A DNA stretch of 64,000 nt from JALZUV01 sp964654855 (GTDB taxonomy: Bacteria > Pseudomonadota > Alphaproteobacteria > Rickettsiales > JALZUV01). How positions within the stretch are numbered: the stretch's first letter is position 1; each line of letters begins with the position of its first letter. The stretch is from NCBI GenBank assembly GCA_964654855.1, contig CAZZJS010000003.1:124001-188000 (forward strand). Reading direction: 5' to 3'. The notes beneath the pieces were generated by a model. The model was not told where the DNA came from, ran no database searches, and saw nothing but the letters and a program-made list of their open reading frames with translations. Positions 18,080 through 26,391 of the stretch are shown here, piece by piece. Made by a program: the position numbers and the translations under genes.

Positions 18080-19672
18080 ATGAGTTTAGGAAAATACCGT
18101 TTCGCTTCGGGCGACCCGCTGATCTTGCAAAATGAAGCTGCCTTTGTGGCGTGGCGTATTGATGCAGGAGAAATTGAGATATTCCAAAATGGTGAAGTGC
18201 AGCGTCAGCTGGGCGAAGGTGAGTTGCTGGGCGAAGAAATCGTCCTTAATGGTGGGCCAGCTCCTTACAGTGCTTTTGCGAAAGGAAATATCAAAGTTTC
18301 GCCGATTGATAAGGCGCAGTTGGAAACGATTTTTAAGCCAGAAGAGGTAGCGAATGATGCGGCCGCATCTGCAGAGGTAGGGGAGCAGCAACATACGGGC
18401 GAAGCCTTTGCTGAAGGCGCTGATGTTCAAATGGGTGGCGGGGCGGTAAATGCTTTTGCCGCTATGGCCAAAGCCATGGAACGCCAGACGGAGTTGCTTG
18501 AAATTCAGCATCGTACCAATCAAACCGAGCTCGATATTATCGAAAAAGAGCGTAATATTCTGACGGGCGATTTTCTCGGAAAAATGGCGGATTTGGGCGC
18601 GATTACGCCTTTGATGCAAGATGAGGAAATCAACGATATTCTGATCAATGGCTATAATGATGTGTTTATCGAGCGTTTTGGTAAGCTAGAAAAAACCGAT
18701 ATCACGCTCTCTGGTGAAGAAGAAGTGCTGCGCATCGCGCATCGTATCGCTAAAGGGATTGGCCGTGAGATTAACCCGTTCCGTCCGTTATTGGATGCGC
18801 GTTTGGCCGATGGCTCGCGTGTGAATATTATCTGCCCTCCATTGGCGGTGGATGGAACGTCAATTTCTATTCGTAAATTCTCTAAACGATTGATATCATT
18901 GGATGATATGATTGGACAGAGTAATATGTCCTCTGCATTGGGTGAGTTTTTGAAGATTGTCGGTGCGTGCCGAATGAATGTGCTTATCTCTGGTGGTACC
19001 GGTTCTGGTAAGACGACCTTGCTGAATGCTATTTCACGTCATATCTCGCATGGTGAGCGTTTGGTGACGATTGAGGATGCAGCGGAATTAAAACTCGATC
19101 ATCCTGATTTGGTGCGTTTGGAAACACGTCCAGCAGCCTCTAAAACTCATGCTGATGCGGAAGTCACGATGCGTGACTTGGTGAAGAACGCCCTACGTAT
19201 GCGCCCTGACCGTATTATTGTGGGTGAGGTGCGTGGCGAAGAAGCGTTCGATATGATGCAGGCGATGAACACGGGTCATGAAGGCTCGCTAACGACTGTC
19301 CACGCCAACCACCCGCGCGATGCACTCTCTCGTGTGGAGAATATGGTGAGTATGGCGGATATGAATATCCCAATCGGCGCGGTACGTTATCAAATCGCTT
19401 CGGCGCTACAGTTGATTGTACAAGTGAGTCGTCAACGTGATGGCATGCGTCGTATCACTCATGTAACTGAGATTGTCGGTATGGAGGGTGATACGATCAC
19501 TATGAATGATCTGTTTGTGTTTAAGCCAAGCGGTGAAGATGAAAATGGTGTGATTACCGGTGACTTTAAATGGGCGGGTATTATGCCGCGTTGTGTGCGC
19601 CGTATTGCTTATTATGGTTTGTTGCCGCAAATGGAAGCCGCGCTCGGCGTGAAAATTCCTATTCGTTCGTAG
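18080..19672 (+). CDS. CpaF/TadA-like secretion ATPase with N-terminal cNMP-binding-like domain
   Basis: 530 residues. Residues ~170-530 are a type II/IV secretion ATPase of the CpaF class: LMQDEEINDILINGY start, Walker A GGTGSGKTT at 305-313, RMRPDRIIVGEVRG and GHEGSLTTVHANHPRDALSR. The first ~90 residues resemble a cyclic-nucleotide-binding fold (FASGDPLILQNE, then GEGELLGEE), but the phosphate-binding Arg-Thr/Ser-Ala signature is not preserved (PYSAFA), so nucleotide binding is doubtful. No other tad/cpa pilus gene is nearby. It sits between rpoN and hpf, breaking a usually tight pair. Its partner system is unknown. Confidence 0.85.
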   Translation: MSLGKYRFASGDPLILQNEAAFVAWRIDAGEIEIFQNGEVQRQLGEGELLGEEIVLNGGPAPYSAFAKGNIKVSPIDKAQLETIFKPEEVANDAAASAEVGEQQHTGEAFAEGADVQMGGGAVNAFAAMAKAMERQTELLEIQHRTNQTELDIIEKERNILTGDFLGKMADLGAITPLMQDEEINDILINGYNDVFIERFGKLEKTDITLSGEEEVLRIAHRIAKGIGREINPFRPLLDARLADGSRVNIICPPLAVDGTSISIRKFSKRLISLDDMIGQSNMSSALGEFLKIVGACRMNVLISGGTGSGKTTLLNAISRHISHGERLVTIEDAAELKLDHPDLVRLETRPAASKTHADAEVTMRDLVKNALRMRPDRIIVGEVRGEEAFDMMQAMNTGHEGSLTTVHANHPRDALSRVENMVSMADMNIPIGAVRYQIASALQLIVQVSRQRDGMRRITHVTEIVGMEGDTITMNDLFVFKPSGEDENGVITGDFKWAGIMPRCVRRIAYYGLLPQMEAALGVKIPIRS

Positions 19673-19715
19673 TTTTTGTCAATCAAAATATTTACAAATC
19701 TTTTTCTGAAATAGG

Positions 19716-19744
19716 TTATCAAATCCGCAAAAATCCGCTATAAT
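19716..19744 (+). promoter_or_regulatory. hpf promoter (sigma-70 type)
   Basis: TTATCA (19716-19721), a 17-bp spacer and a perfect TATAAT (19739-19744) lie 30 bp upstream of the ATG at 19775. The leader contains a strong Shine-Dalgarno sequence (AGAGGAG). Confidence 0.6.
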
Positions 19745-19774
19745 TAGAAGGTAATTATAAGAGGAGAAAAGCCC

Positions 19775-20371
19775 ATGGAAATTAGTGTATCCGGCAAAGG
19801 TGTCGATATTGGTGAAGCATTCCAAACTCACGCGCAGGAGCGACTGCAAGATGGTCTCGGAAAATATTTAGATCGTGTGGTTTCTGCTGATGTAATTGTT
19901 TCAAAAGAAGCTCATTTATTTGATGTAAAAATTCACGCCAATCCAGGAACATCTTCAAATATTGTGGTGAAAAGTACAGGCCAGTCGCCTGATATTTACT
20001 CGGCATTTGATTTGGCGGCCGAAAAGGCAGAAAAGCAGCTGCGTCGTTATAAGCGTCGTATTACGAACCATCATAAAACAGTCGATGCTGATGTGATCGA
20101 TTTCAGCACGGTGCAATATACGCTTGATACAAGCAAGCATGATGAAGCGCCTGAAGGTGAGCATTCTGATTCGCTCGTAATTGCTGAAACATCAATGGAT
20201 ATCAATACGTTAACGGTAAGTGAGGCGGTGATGCGTATGGATCTGGGAGAGTTGCCAGCGCTTGTCTTTACCAATGCGGCAAATGGTCAGCTAAACATGC
20301 TTTATCGCCGTGAAGATGGCAATATTGCGTGGATTGATCCTTCAAAGCAAAAGAACGGTAAGGCTGCTTAG
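19775..20371 (+). CDS. hpf: Ribosome hibernation-promoting factor, long form
   Basis: 198 residues. The N-terminal ~105 residues form the S30AE/YfiA domain (MEISVSGKGVDIGEAF, then KYLDRVVSADVIV). The C-terminal domain (TLTVSEAVMRMDLGELPALVF, then NVLYRR-like LNMLYRRED) is the dimerisation part found in long HPFs, which join two 70S ribosomes into 100S dimers on their own. It follows rpoN in many proteobacteria. A strong promoter and terminator make it an independent unit here. Confidence 0.95.
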   Translation: MEISVSGKGVDIGEAFQTHAQERLQDGLGKYLDRVVSADVIVSKEAHLFDVKIHANPGTSSNIVVKSTGQSPDIYSAFDLAAEKAEKQLRRYKRRITNHHKTVDADVIDFSTVQYTLDTSKHDEAPEGEHSDSLVIAETSMDINTLTVSEAVMRMDLGELPALVFTNAANGQLNMLYRREDGNIAWIDPSKQKNGKAA

Positions 20372-20398
20372 TCCTTATCGTATAAAAAGAAATTTGTT

Positions 20399-20438
20399 GC
20401 GCCTTGTCATCTTTTGGTTGGCAAGGTGCTTTCTTTTC
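20399..20438 (+). terminator. Rho-independent terminator after hpf
   Basis: GCGCCTTG (20399-20406) pairs with CAAGGTGC (20422-20429), with one G-T wobble, around a 15-nt loop, followed by TTTCTTTT. Confidence 0.7.
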
Positions 20439-20459
20439 TGTAAATGCCCGGCAATCTAA

Positions 20460-20487
20460 TTGGCTTTTGGGTGGCTTGTGCTATAGT
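20460..20487 (+). promoter_or_regulatory. Promoter upstream of the mannose-type EIIA gene
   Basis: TTGGCT (20460-20465), a 16-bp spacer and TATAGT (20482-20487) lie 55 bp before the ATG. The same stretch also has a GG-N10-GC spacing (20462-20475), a loose sigma-54-like pattern overlapping the sigma-70 elements. Confidence 0.45.
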
Positions 20488-20542
20488 GAATTCATCAACC
20501 GATAAAGAGTTGTAGTAATATTCGAAACGGGGAGATGATGCG

Positions 20543-20956
20543 ATGATTGGAATCGTTATCGTGACACATGGTAGCCTAGCCGCTGCTTTCGTGGAGTCTG
20601 CAGAACATGTGGTTGGCGAGCAGCGTCAAGTTGAAGCGCTTTCATTGAAAACCGGTGATAGTATGGAACAACGCCGCGAGGAGTTGGTGCAAGCCGTTAA
20701 CCGTGTGAATGCCGGTAAGGGAGTTATCATTCTAACAGATATGTTTGGTGGTTTTGCCTCTAGCCTTGCGATGTCATTGCTGAGTATGCCAATGGTAGAG
20801 GTGATTTCGGGCGTGAATTTACCGATGCTGGTGAAGCTATTTTCCAAGCGTCAAGATTCCTCTTTGAGCGAATGCGCTATTGCCGCTCAAGAAGCGGGTC
20901 AAAAATATATCAATATCGCGACACAGCTATTAGAGCCTCAACGCAAAGCGAGTTAA
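20543..20956 (+). CDS. PTS mannose-type EIIA component
   Basis: 137 residues matching the EIIA-Man/fructose fold: GIVIVTHGSLA with the phosphorylated His at residue 9, and TDMFGGFASSLAMSLL. It accepts phosphate from HPr. In alphaproteobacteria such lone EIIA proteins are regulatory parts of the nitrogen-type PTS rather than sugar transporters. No HPr, EI, HPr kinase or permease gene is nearby. It occupies the place after hpf where many proteobacteria carry ptsN (EIIA-Ntr). It has a good Shine-Dalgarno sequence (GGGGAG). Confidence 0.9.
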   Translation: MIGIVIVTHGSLAAAFVESAEHVVGEQRQVEALSLKTGDSMEQRREELVQAVNRVNAGKGVIILTDMFGGFASSLAMSLLSMPMVEVISGVNLPMLVKLFSKRQDSSLSECAIAAQEAGQKYINIATQLLEPQRKAS

Positions 20957-21001
20957 GCTTTTTACTTGCCTTTTTGCGTGTAAAATCGCATCTTCTCGCG
21001 C

Positions 21002-21838
21002 ATGACTAAACCTGTATCGCAGCGTGAAATACGCATCCGCAATGTAACGATTAGTAACAATAAGCCTTTCTCGCTGATTGCGGGGCCGTGCCAAATGCAA
21101 TCGCGCGACCATGCGATGATGACGGCAGAAAAGCTCGCTGATATTTGTGGCCGTTTAAATATTGGCCTCATCTATAAAACCTCATTTGATAAAGCGAACC
21201 GTACTTCGGCGACGGCGCAACGTGGTATCGGCCTTGAAGGGGCAACTCCTGTATTTGAAGAAATTCGCAATACATTCGATTGCCCCGTGCTAACTGACGT
21301 GCATGATGCAGAACAAGCAACGGGCATGGGTGAAGTGGTGGATATTTTGCAGATTCCAGCCTTCCTTTGCCGTCAGACTGATCTGCTGAAAGCCGCAGCG
21401 GATACAGGCAAGATTATCAATGTAAAAAAAGGCCAGTTTTTGGCACCTTGGGATGCCAAAAATATCGTGACCAAGTTAGATCATTTTGGAAATGAGAAAA
21501 TTATGCTGACAGAGCGTGGTGCAAGCTTTGGCTATAACACGCTTGTATCAGATATGCGCAGCCTGCCGATTATGGCTTCAACGGGTTGCCCCGTAGTGTT
21601 TGATGCAACGCATTCGGTGCAACAACCAGGCGGGCTTGGCGGTGCATCGGGTGGTCAGCGTGAGTTTGTTCCTGTATTGGCGCGTGCCGCTGTGGCGGTT
21701 GGTGTAGCGGCGCTCTTTATGGAAACGCATGAAGACCCTGATAATGCGCCTTCTGATGGCCCTTGCATGATGCGCCTTGATGAGATGGAAGAAACTCTCA
21801 AGCGTCTGCAAGAAATTGACTCAATTATTAAATCATAA
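21002..21838 (+). CDS. kdsA: 3-deoxy-8-phosphooctulonate synthase (Kdo-8-P synthase)
   Basis: 278 residues. It condenses phosphoenolpyruvate with arabinose-5-phosphate to Kdo-8-phosphate. Motifs: LIAGPCQMQS, KTSFDKANRTS, PAFLCRQTDLL, NVKKGQFLAPWDAKN, FDATHSVQ. Cys30 in AGPC is the metal-ligand cysteine of the metal-dependent class, in contrast to the Asn of the E. coli enzyme, and the whole sequence resembles the Aquifex type. The substrate is made by kdsD upstream. eno follows after 12 bp, supplying the substrate PEP. Confidence 0.96.
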   Translation: MTKPVSQREIRIRNVTISNNKPFSLIAGPCQMQSRDHAMMTAEKLADICGRLNIGLIYKTSFDKANRTSATAQRGIGLEGATPVFEEIRNTFDCPVLTDVHDAEQATGMGEVVDILQIPAFLCRQTDLLKAAADTGKIINVKKGQFLAPWDAKNIVTKLDHFGNEKIMLTERGASFGYNTLVSDMRSLPIMASTGCPVVFDATHSVQQPGGLGGASGGQREFVPVLARAAVAVGVAALFMETHEDPDNAPSDGPCMMRLDEMEETLKRLQEIDSIIKS

Positions 21839-21850
21839 GGACTTTTTAAA

Positions 21851-23110
21851 ATGAACCGTATTTTAGATATTCATGGCCGCGAAATTATTGATTCGCGTGG
21901 TAACCCTACGGTTGAAGTAGAAGTGCTAACTGAAGATGGCGCTTTTGGCCGTGCCGCAGTTCCATCGGGTGCATCGACAGGTGCGCGCGAGGCGATTGAG
22001 CTGCGCGATGGTGATGATAGCCGATATTTAGGTAAAGGTGTTTTGCAGGCTGTTCATGGTATCAATACAGAAATTGCGGAAGGTCTTGTTGGTTTTGACG
22101 TCACCGAGCAGCGTCTGATTGATGAAATTCTAATCGAGATGGATGGTACGGAAAATAAAAGCCGTTTGGGTGCGAATGCGATGCTGGGGGTTTCTTTGGC
22201 GGTAGCGAAGGCAGCTGCGGATTCTATGGCATTGCCGCTTTACCGCTATATTGGTGGAACGCAAGCGTGCAAACTACCAGTGCCGATGATGAATATTATC
22301 AATGGTGGTGCGCATGCGAATAACCCGATTGATTTCCAAGAGTTCATGGTAATGCCAATTGGTGCCGCGTCAGAATCTGAGGCAATCCAATGGGGTTGTG
22401 AGATTTTTCATGCGTTGAAAAAGCTGCTTTCCGATAAAGGTTTGAGCACTGCGGTGGGTGACGAAGGGGGCTTCGCGCCGGAGATTGCTTCCACCAATGA
22501 AGCGATGGATATCGTATTGCAGGCGATTGAAAAAGCAGGTTATGAGCCGGGAACGCAAGTGCAACTCGCGCTCGATGTGGCGGCAAGCGAGTTCTATAAA
22601 GGTGGTAAATATCATCTGGAAGGTGAGGGGCGTGTGCTCAATGCAGATCAGATGATTGAAGAATATGCTAAGTTGGTTGAAGATTACCCAATCTTCTCGA
22701 TTGAAGATGGTTTAGCTGAAGATGATTGGGATGGTTGGGCTAAGCTTACCAATGCGTTAGGTGGCAAAGTTCAACTAGTAGGTGATGATCTATTTGTGAC
22801 AAATCCGAAGATTTTGGCGGAAGGGATGAGTAAGCATCTGGCTAATTCGTTGCTGGTAAAGGTGAATCAAATTGGAACACTTACCGAAACGTTAGAGGCA
22901 GTCGATATGGCGCATCGTGGCGGTTATAAATGTGTAATGTCGCATCGCTCAGGCGAGACGGAAGATAATACGATTGCGCATTTAGCAGTGGCGACCAATT
23001 GTGGCCAAATCAAAACGGGTTCCCTCTCACGCTCTGACCGCTTGGCGAAATATAATGAGCTGCTTCGTATCGAAGAAGAACTTGGCGAGCAAGGTATTTA
23101 CGGGCTTTAA
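21851..23110 (+). CDS. eno: Enolase
   Basis: 419 residues, full length. Contains MMNIINGGAHANN, the catalytic VGDEGGFAPE region, metal ligands in SIEDGLAEDDWDGW and VGDDLFVTN, the active-site Lys in LLVKVNQIGT, and SHRSGETED. It interconverts 2-phosphoglycerate and phosphoenolpyruvate in glycolysis. The kdsA-eno-ftsB-pdhA order is common in alphaproteobacteria. The Shine-Dalgarno sequence AAGGA precedes the ATG. Confidence 0.98.
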   Translation: MNRILDIHGREIIDSRGNPTVEVEVLTEDGAFGRAAVPSGASTGAREAIELRDGDDSRYLGKGVLQAVHGINTEIAEGLVGFDVTEQRLIDEILIEMDGTENKSRLGANAMLGVSLAVAKAAADSMALPLYRYIGGTQACKLPVPMMNIINGGAHANNPIDFQEFMVMPIGAASESEAIQWGCEIFHALKKLLSDKGLSTAVGDEGGFAPEIASTNEAMDIVLQAIEKAGYEPGTQVQLALDVAASEFYKGGKYHLEGEGRVLNADQMIEEYAKLVEDYPIFSIEDGLAEDDWDGWAKLTNALGGKVQLVGDDLFVTNPKILAEGMSKHLANSLLVKVNQIGTLTETLEAVDMAHRGGYKCVMSHRSGETEDNTIAHLAVATNCGQIKTGSLSRSDRLAKYNELLRIEEELGEQGIYGL

Positions 23111-23211
23111 GCGTGATATAAGCGAAACACTTTCGTTACACTCTTTTATAAAAACTTATCCACAAGCTCTCGCCGCTTGCATGGTGGGTTTGCGCGAATT
23201 AGCTTAATGGA

Positions 23212-23538
23212 ATGCGAGCAGGCATACGTAAAAAACAAAATATACCCTATAAAAGTCTGATGAGCTCGATGCTTATTGGCTTTGTGATGTTGTATCTGAC
23301 TTTCCACGCGCTTAATGGCAATCATGGGGTTTATGCGTTGTTTAAGGAGCAGAAGCGCGAATCTTCGAATGCGATTATCTTAGCGGACTTGCAAGATCAG
23401 CGCGCTAAAATGGAACATCGCGTAAATATGTTGAGCGGTGAAATGCTTGATCTTGATTTGCTAGATGAGCAAGCGCGCCGCGTGCTAGGTTATACTGATC
23501 CGCAAGAACTCATTTATTTGTTGCCTTCTGAGGGTTGA
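23212..23538 (+). CDS. ftsB: FtsB/DivIC-like septum formation protein
   Basis: 108 residues: a short basic cytoplasmic start, one membrane helix (about residues 15-32), then a periplasmic coiled coil (LADLQDQRAKMEHRVNML) and a LDLLDEQARRVLGY segment typical of FtsB. It links FtsQ and FtsL in the division machinery. The position between eno and pdhA agrees. No clear Shine-Dalgarno sequence; the start could be nearby but ATG 23212 fits the family length. Confidence 0.85.
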   Translation: MRAGIRKKQNIPYKSLMSSMLIGFVMLYLTFHALNGNHGVYALFKEQKRESSNAIILADLQDQRAKMEHRVNMLSGEMLDLDLLDEQARRVLGYTDPQELIYLLPSEG

Positions 23539-23552
23539 TTATGTTGCGCTGC

Positions 23553-23593
23553 ACAACCTTTTTCAAGCGAAGTCGCTTGCACAGCAAAGCTGT
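23553..23593 (+). promoter_or_regulatory. Two perfect hairpins in the pdhA leader
   Basis: CAAGCGA-AG-TCGCTTG (23564-23579) and ACAGC-AAA-GCTGT (23581-23593) follow each other directly, with a weaker GTTG/CAAC pair before them. They lie in the 93-bp space between ftsB and pdhA. No long T-run follows, so a plain terminator is not certain; a structured leader or processing site is possible. Confidence 0.4.
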
Positions 23594-23631
23594 ATCGGTT
23601 AAAAAAGCGCATCAATTCTAATAAGGATTTT

Positions 23632-24651
23632 ATGGCTAAATCATCTTCTAAAGCTGCCCTGGCAGATTCAAAACATAATGCTCCATTCCCGCCCAAGGTT
23701 GAGGTGCTTGATCTTTATCGCACTATGTTGCTTATCCGTCGTTTTGAGGAAAAAGCCGGTCAACTTTACGGTATGGGTTTGATTGGTGGTTTTTGTCACC
23801 TGTATATCGGGCAAGAGGCAGTAGTTACCGGTATGGAAACGCTGATTACGCGTAAAGATTCAGTGATTACGACTTACCGCGACCACGCCCATATGTTGGC
23901 CTGCGATATGGATCCTAAAGGCGTGATGGCCGAACTTACGGGTCGTGAAGGTGGGTATTCTAAAGGTAAAGGTGGCTCCATGCATATGTTCTCTGCGGAG
24001 AATAATTTTTGGGGTGGTCACGGTATTGTTGGTGCGAATGTACCGCTTGGTTCAGGCCTTGCTTTCGCGCATAAATATCGCAAAGATGATGGTATCAATC
24101 TGTGTTACTTTGGCGATGGTGCATCGAATCAAGGGCAAGTATATGAAGCGATGAATATGGCAGCCCTTTGGGATTTGCCGGTACTATTCATTATCGAAAA
24201 TAATGAATATGCGATGGGAACCAGCGTGAAACGCTCAACAGCGACTCCTGCGCTTTATCGTCGTGGTGAGCCATTTGGTATCGAAGGCGGACAAGCCAAC
24301 GGTATGGATGTGCTGGATGTGATCGAAAAAGGTAAAATTGCTGTGGATCATGTGCGTTCGGGTAAGCCTTACATCTTAGAGATGAAGACTTATCGTTACC
24401 GCGGTCACTCAATGTCTGATCCTGCGAAATATCGTACGAAAGACGAGGTCGAAGATTACAAAGTAAATCGCGATCCGATTACTAGTTTGAAGGCACGTGC
24501 GCTCGAGGCAGGTGTTATCAGCGAGGCTGATTTGAAACCAATCGAAACGGATATCAAAGCCATCGTCAAAGAAGCAGATGAATTCGCAAAAACCAGCCCA
24601 GAGCCGGATGCGTCTGAGCTGTGGACGGATGTATTGCAGGGAGACGCGTAA
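23632..24651 (+). CDS. pdhA: Pyruvate dehydrogenase E1 component, alpha subunit
   Basis: 339 residues. The thiamine diphosphate motif runs from YFGDGASNQG to IIENNEYAMGT, and YRYRGHSMSDPAKYR contains the conserved phosphorylation-loop region. With PdhB it decarboxylates pyruvate and passes the acetyl group to lipoyl-E2. The N-terminal ~20 residues are a short Ala/Ser/Lys-rich extension. pdhB starts at its stop codon (TAATG). Confidence 0.97.
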   Translation: MAKSSSKAALADSKHNAPFPPKVEVLDLYRTMLLIRRFEEKAGQLYGMGLIGGFCHLYIGQEAVVTGMETLITRKDSVITTYRDHAHMLACDMDPKGVMAELTGREGGYSKGKGGSMHMFSAENNFWGGHGIVGANVPLGSGLAFAHKYRKDDGINLCYFGDGASNQGQVYEAMNMAALWDLPVLFIIENNEYAMGTSVKRSTATPALYRRGEPFGIEGGQANGMDVLDVIEKGKIAVDHVRSGKPYILEMKTYRYRGHSMSDPAKYRTKDEVEDYKVNRDPITSLKARALEAGVISEADLKPIETDIKAIVKEADEFAKTSPEPDASELWTDVLQGDA

Positions 24652-25658
24652 TGACTGAAAAAACGACTCCAACAACCGTGCGTGTCGCCTTGCGCGATGC
24701 GATGGCAGAAGAAATGCGCCGCGATGAGGAAGTGTTCCTCATGGGTGAAGAAGTGGCCGAATATCAAGGTGCTTACAAAGTCTCTGAAGGGCTGCTTGAA
24801 GAGTTTGGCGATAAGCGTGTGATTGACACACCAATTACTGAGCATGGCTTTGCTGGTATCGCCGTAGGTGCGGCCATGGCCGGTATGAAGCCGATTGTCG
24901 AATTCATGACATGGAATTTCGGCATGCAGGCGATTGATCAAATTATCAATTCTGCGGCAAAAACGCTTTATATGTCTGGCGGACAAGTGAAATGCCAAAT
25001 GGTGTTTCGTGGCCCTAACGGTGCGGCAAGTCGTGTGGGTGCGCAGCACTCTCAGGAATATGCTAGTTGGTATGCGCATTGCCCAGGTTTGATAGTGATT
25101 GCGCCTTATGATGCTGCTTCGGCCAAAGGTTTGATGAAAGCGGCGATTCGCAATCCAAACCCTGTTATTTTCTTGGAAAATGAGATGGTTTACGGCGAAA
25201 GCTTTGATGTACCAGATGATGACGATTATGTTCTACCAATCGGTAAAGCGGCGGTACTTCGCAAAGGTAAGGATGTTACGATTACGGCTTTCTCACTGCA
25301 AGTAGGTATGGCGCTTAAAGCGGCTGATGAGTTGGCGAAACAAGGCATTGATGCCGAAGTGATTGATCTCCGCACCATTCGCCCATTGGATAAGCAAACC
25401 ATCATTGAATCAGTTCGCAAAACAGGTCGTTTCGTCTCGGTAGAAGAGGGGTGGCCGTTTGCGGGTATCGGTTCTGAAATGTGTGCCTTGGCGATGGAAG
25501 ATTGCTTCGATTATCTCGATGCGCCGGTTGAGCGTGTGCATGGTAAAGATGTGCCATTGCCTTATGCGGCGAATCTCGAAAAGCTCGCTCTCCCACAGGT
25601 AGAAGATATTGTTGAAGCGGCAAAGCGTACATGCTTCCGTCAAGGAAAGGTTGCGTAA
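24651..25658 (+). CDS. pdhB: Pyruvate dehydrogenase E1 component, beta subunit
   Basis: 335 residues from the ATG that shares its A with the pdhA stop. Contains VRVALRDAMAEEM, FLMGEEVAEYQGAYK, EFMTWNFGMQAIDQIINSAAK and the transketolase C-terminal domain (DLRTIRPLD, EEGWPFAGIGSE). Many alphaproteobacterial PdhB proteins carry an N-terminal lipoyl domain; this one does not, since it begins directly with the pyrimidine-binding domain. Confidence 0.97.
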   Translation: MTEKTTPTTVRVALRDAMAEEMRRDEEVFLMGEEVAEYQGAYKVSEGLLEEFGDKRVIDTPITEHGFAGIAVGAAMAGMKPIVEFMTWNFGMQAIDQIINSAAKTLYMSGGQVKCQMVFRGPNGAASRVGAQHSQEYASWYAHCPGLIVIAPYDAASAKGLMKAAIRNPNPVIFLENEMVYGESFDVPDDDDYVLPIGKAAVLRKGKDVTITAFSLQVGMALKAADELAKQGIDAEVIDLRTIRPLDKQTIIESVRKTGRFVSVEEGWPFAGIGSEMCALAMEDCFDYLDAPVERVHGKDVPLPYAANLEKLALPQVEDIVEAAKRTCFRQGKVA

Positions 25659-26378
25659 ATGCGTTATTTTTTAATTATCTTATGCCTCTTACTACCCTTT
25701 ACTGCGAGCGCACATGATGAAGTGAAACCGCGTTTGATTTCGGTGAGCGGCAAGGCTGAAAAGAACTATGAGCCAAATAAGGTTGATGTGACTTTGGCCA
25801 TTGAAGGTCGCGATAAAGAACTGAAAACGGCCAAACGCAAACATGATGAATTGTTGAATGCTCTGCATAAAGTGGCGCGTAATTTTGGTGTTGATAAGAA
25901 AGATGTTAAAACACTCTCCAACAACATTCAGCCACGCTATGAATATCGCGATAAGAATAATCGTCGTGTGCTGGCGGGCTATTCGGCCAAACATCGTGTG
26001 CAAGTAACTCTTAAAAAGATCGATAAAGTGGGCGATTTTGTGAATGCCATTACCAAAGCGGGGATTGATCAGCTGCAAGGGATGAGCTTCGGCTTGATCG
26101 ATAGTAATGCTGCCGAGCGCGAAGTGATGCTTATGGCCGTAAAAGATTCTCGCATGAAGGCTGATGCAGTTGCCGCGAGTCTTGGTGTTTCAGCTCCTAA
26201 AGTCTACAGTGTGAATGTTCAAGGCGGGGGAGGGTATCATCCAAAGCCAATGCCAATGGTGCGCGGGAAGATGATGATGGCAATGGATGCCGAATCTGCT
26301 CCTCCCGCTGCTGAAATTCCGACAGGTGAAGTTACCATTCGCCAAAATGTTTCCGCTCAATTTGAAATTAGTAACTAA
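25659..26378 (+). CDS. SIMPL (DUF541) domain protein, secreted
   Basis: 239 residues with a Sec signal peptide (LIILCLLLPFTASA, cleavage near residue 19). The mature protein begins with ISVSGKAEKNYEPNKVDVTLAIEG, the usual start of SIMPL domains, and continues with the family's YSAKHRVQVTL and DAVAASLG segments. SIMPL proteins are periplasmic or outer-membrane linked and poorly understood. The ATG immediately follows the pdhB stop, placing a secreted protein inside the pyruvate dehydrogenase operon, which is unexpected. The C-terminal part is Met/Gly/Pro-rich. Confidence 0.88.
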   Translation: MRYFLIILCLLLPFTASAHDEVKPRLISVSGKAEKNYEPNKVDVTLAIEGRDKELKTAKRKHDELLNALHKVARNFGVDKKDVKTLSNNIQPRYEYRDKNNRRVLAGYSAKHRVQVTLKKIDKVGDFVNAITKAGIDQLQGMSFGLIDSNAAEREVMLMAVKDSRMKADAVAASLGVSAPKVYSVNVQGGGGYHPKPMPMVRGKMMMAMDAESAPPAAEIPTGEVTIRQNVSAQFEISN

Positions 26379-26391
26379 AGGTTAGTCAACC

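Noticed and set aside
18086..18619. Antisense open frame of 177 codons over the CpaF-like gene
   Set aside because: Shadow frame; the sense strand encodes a continuous, recognisable protein.
24456..25079. Long antisense open frame (207 codons) across the pdhA-pdhB junction
   Set aside because: It lies opposite two certain genes and has no recognisable domain; its length follows from the codon bias of the coding strand.
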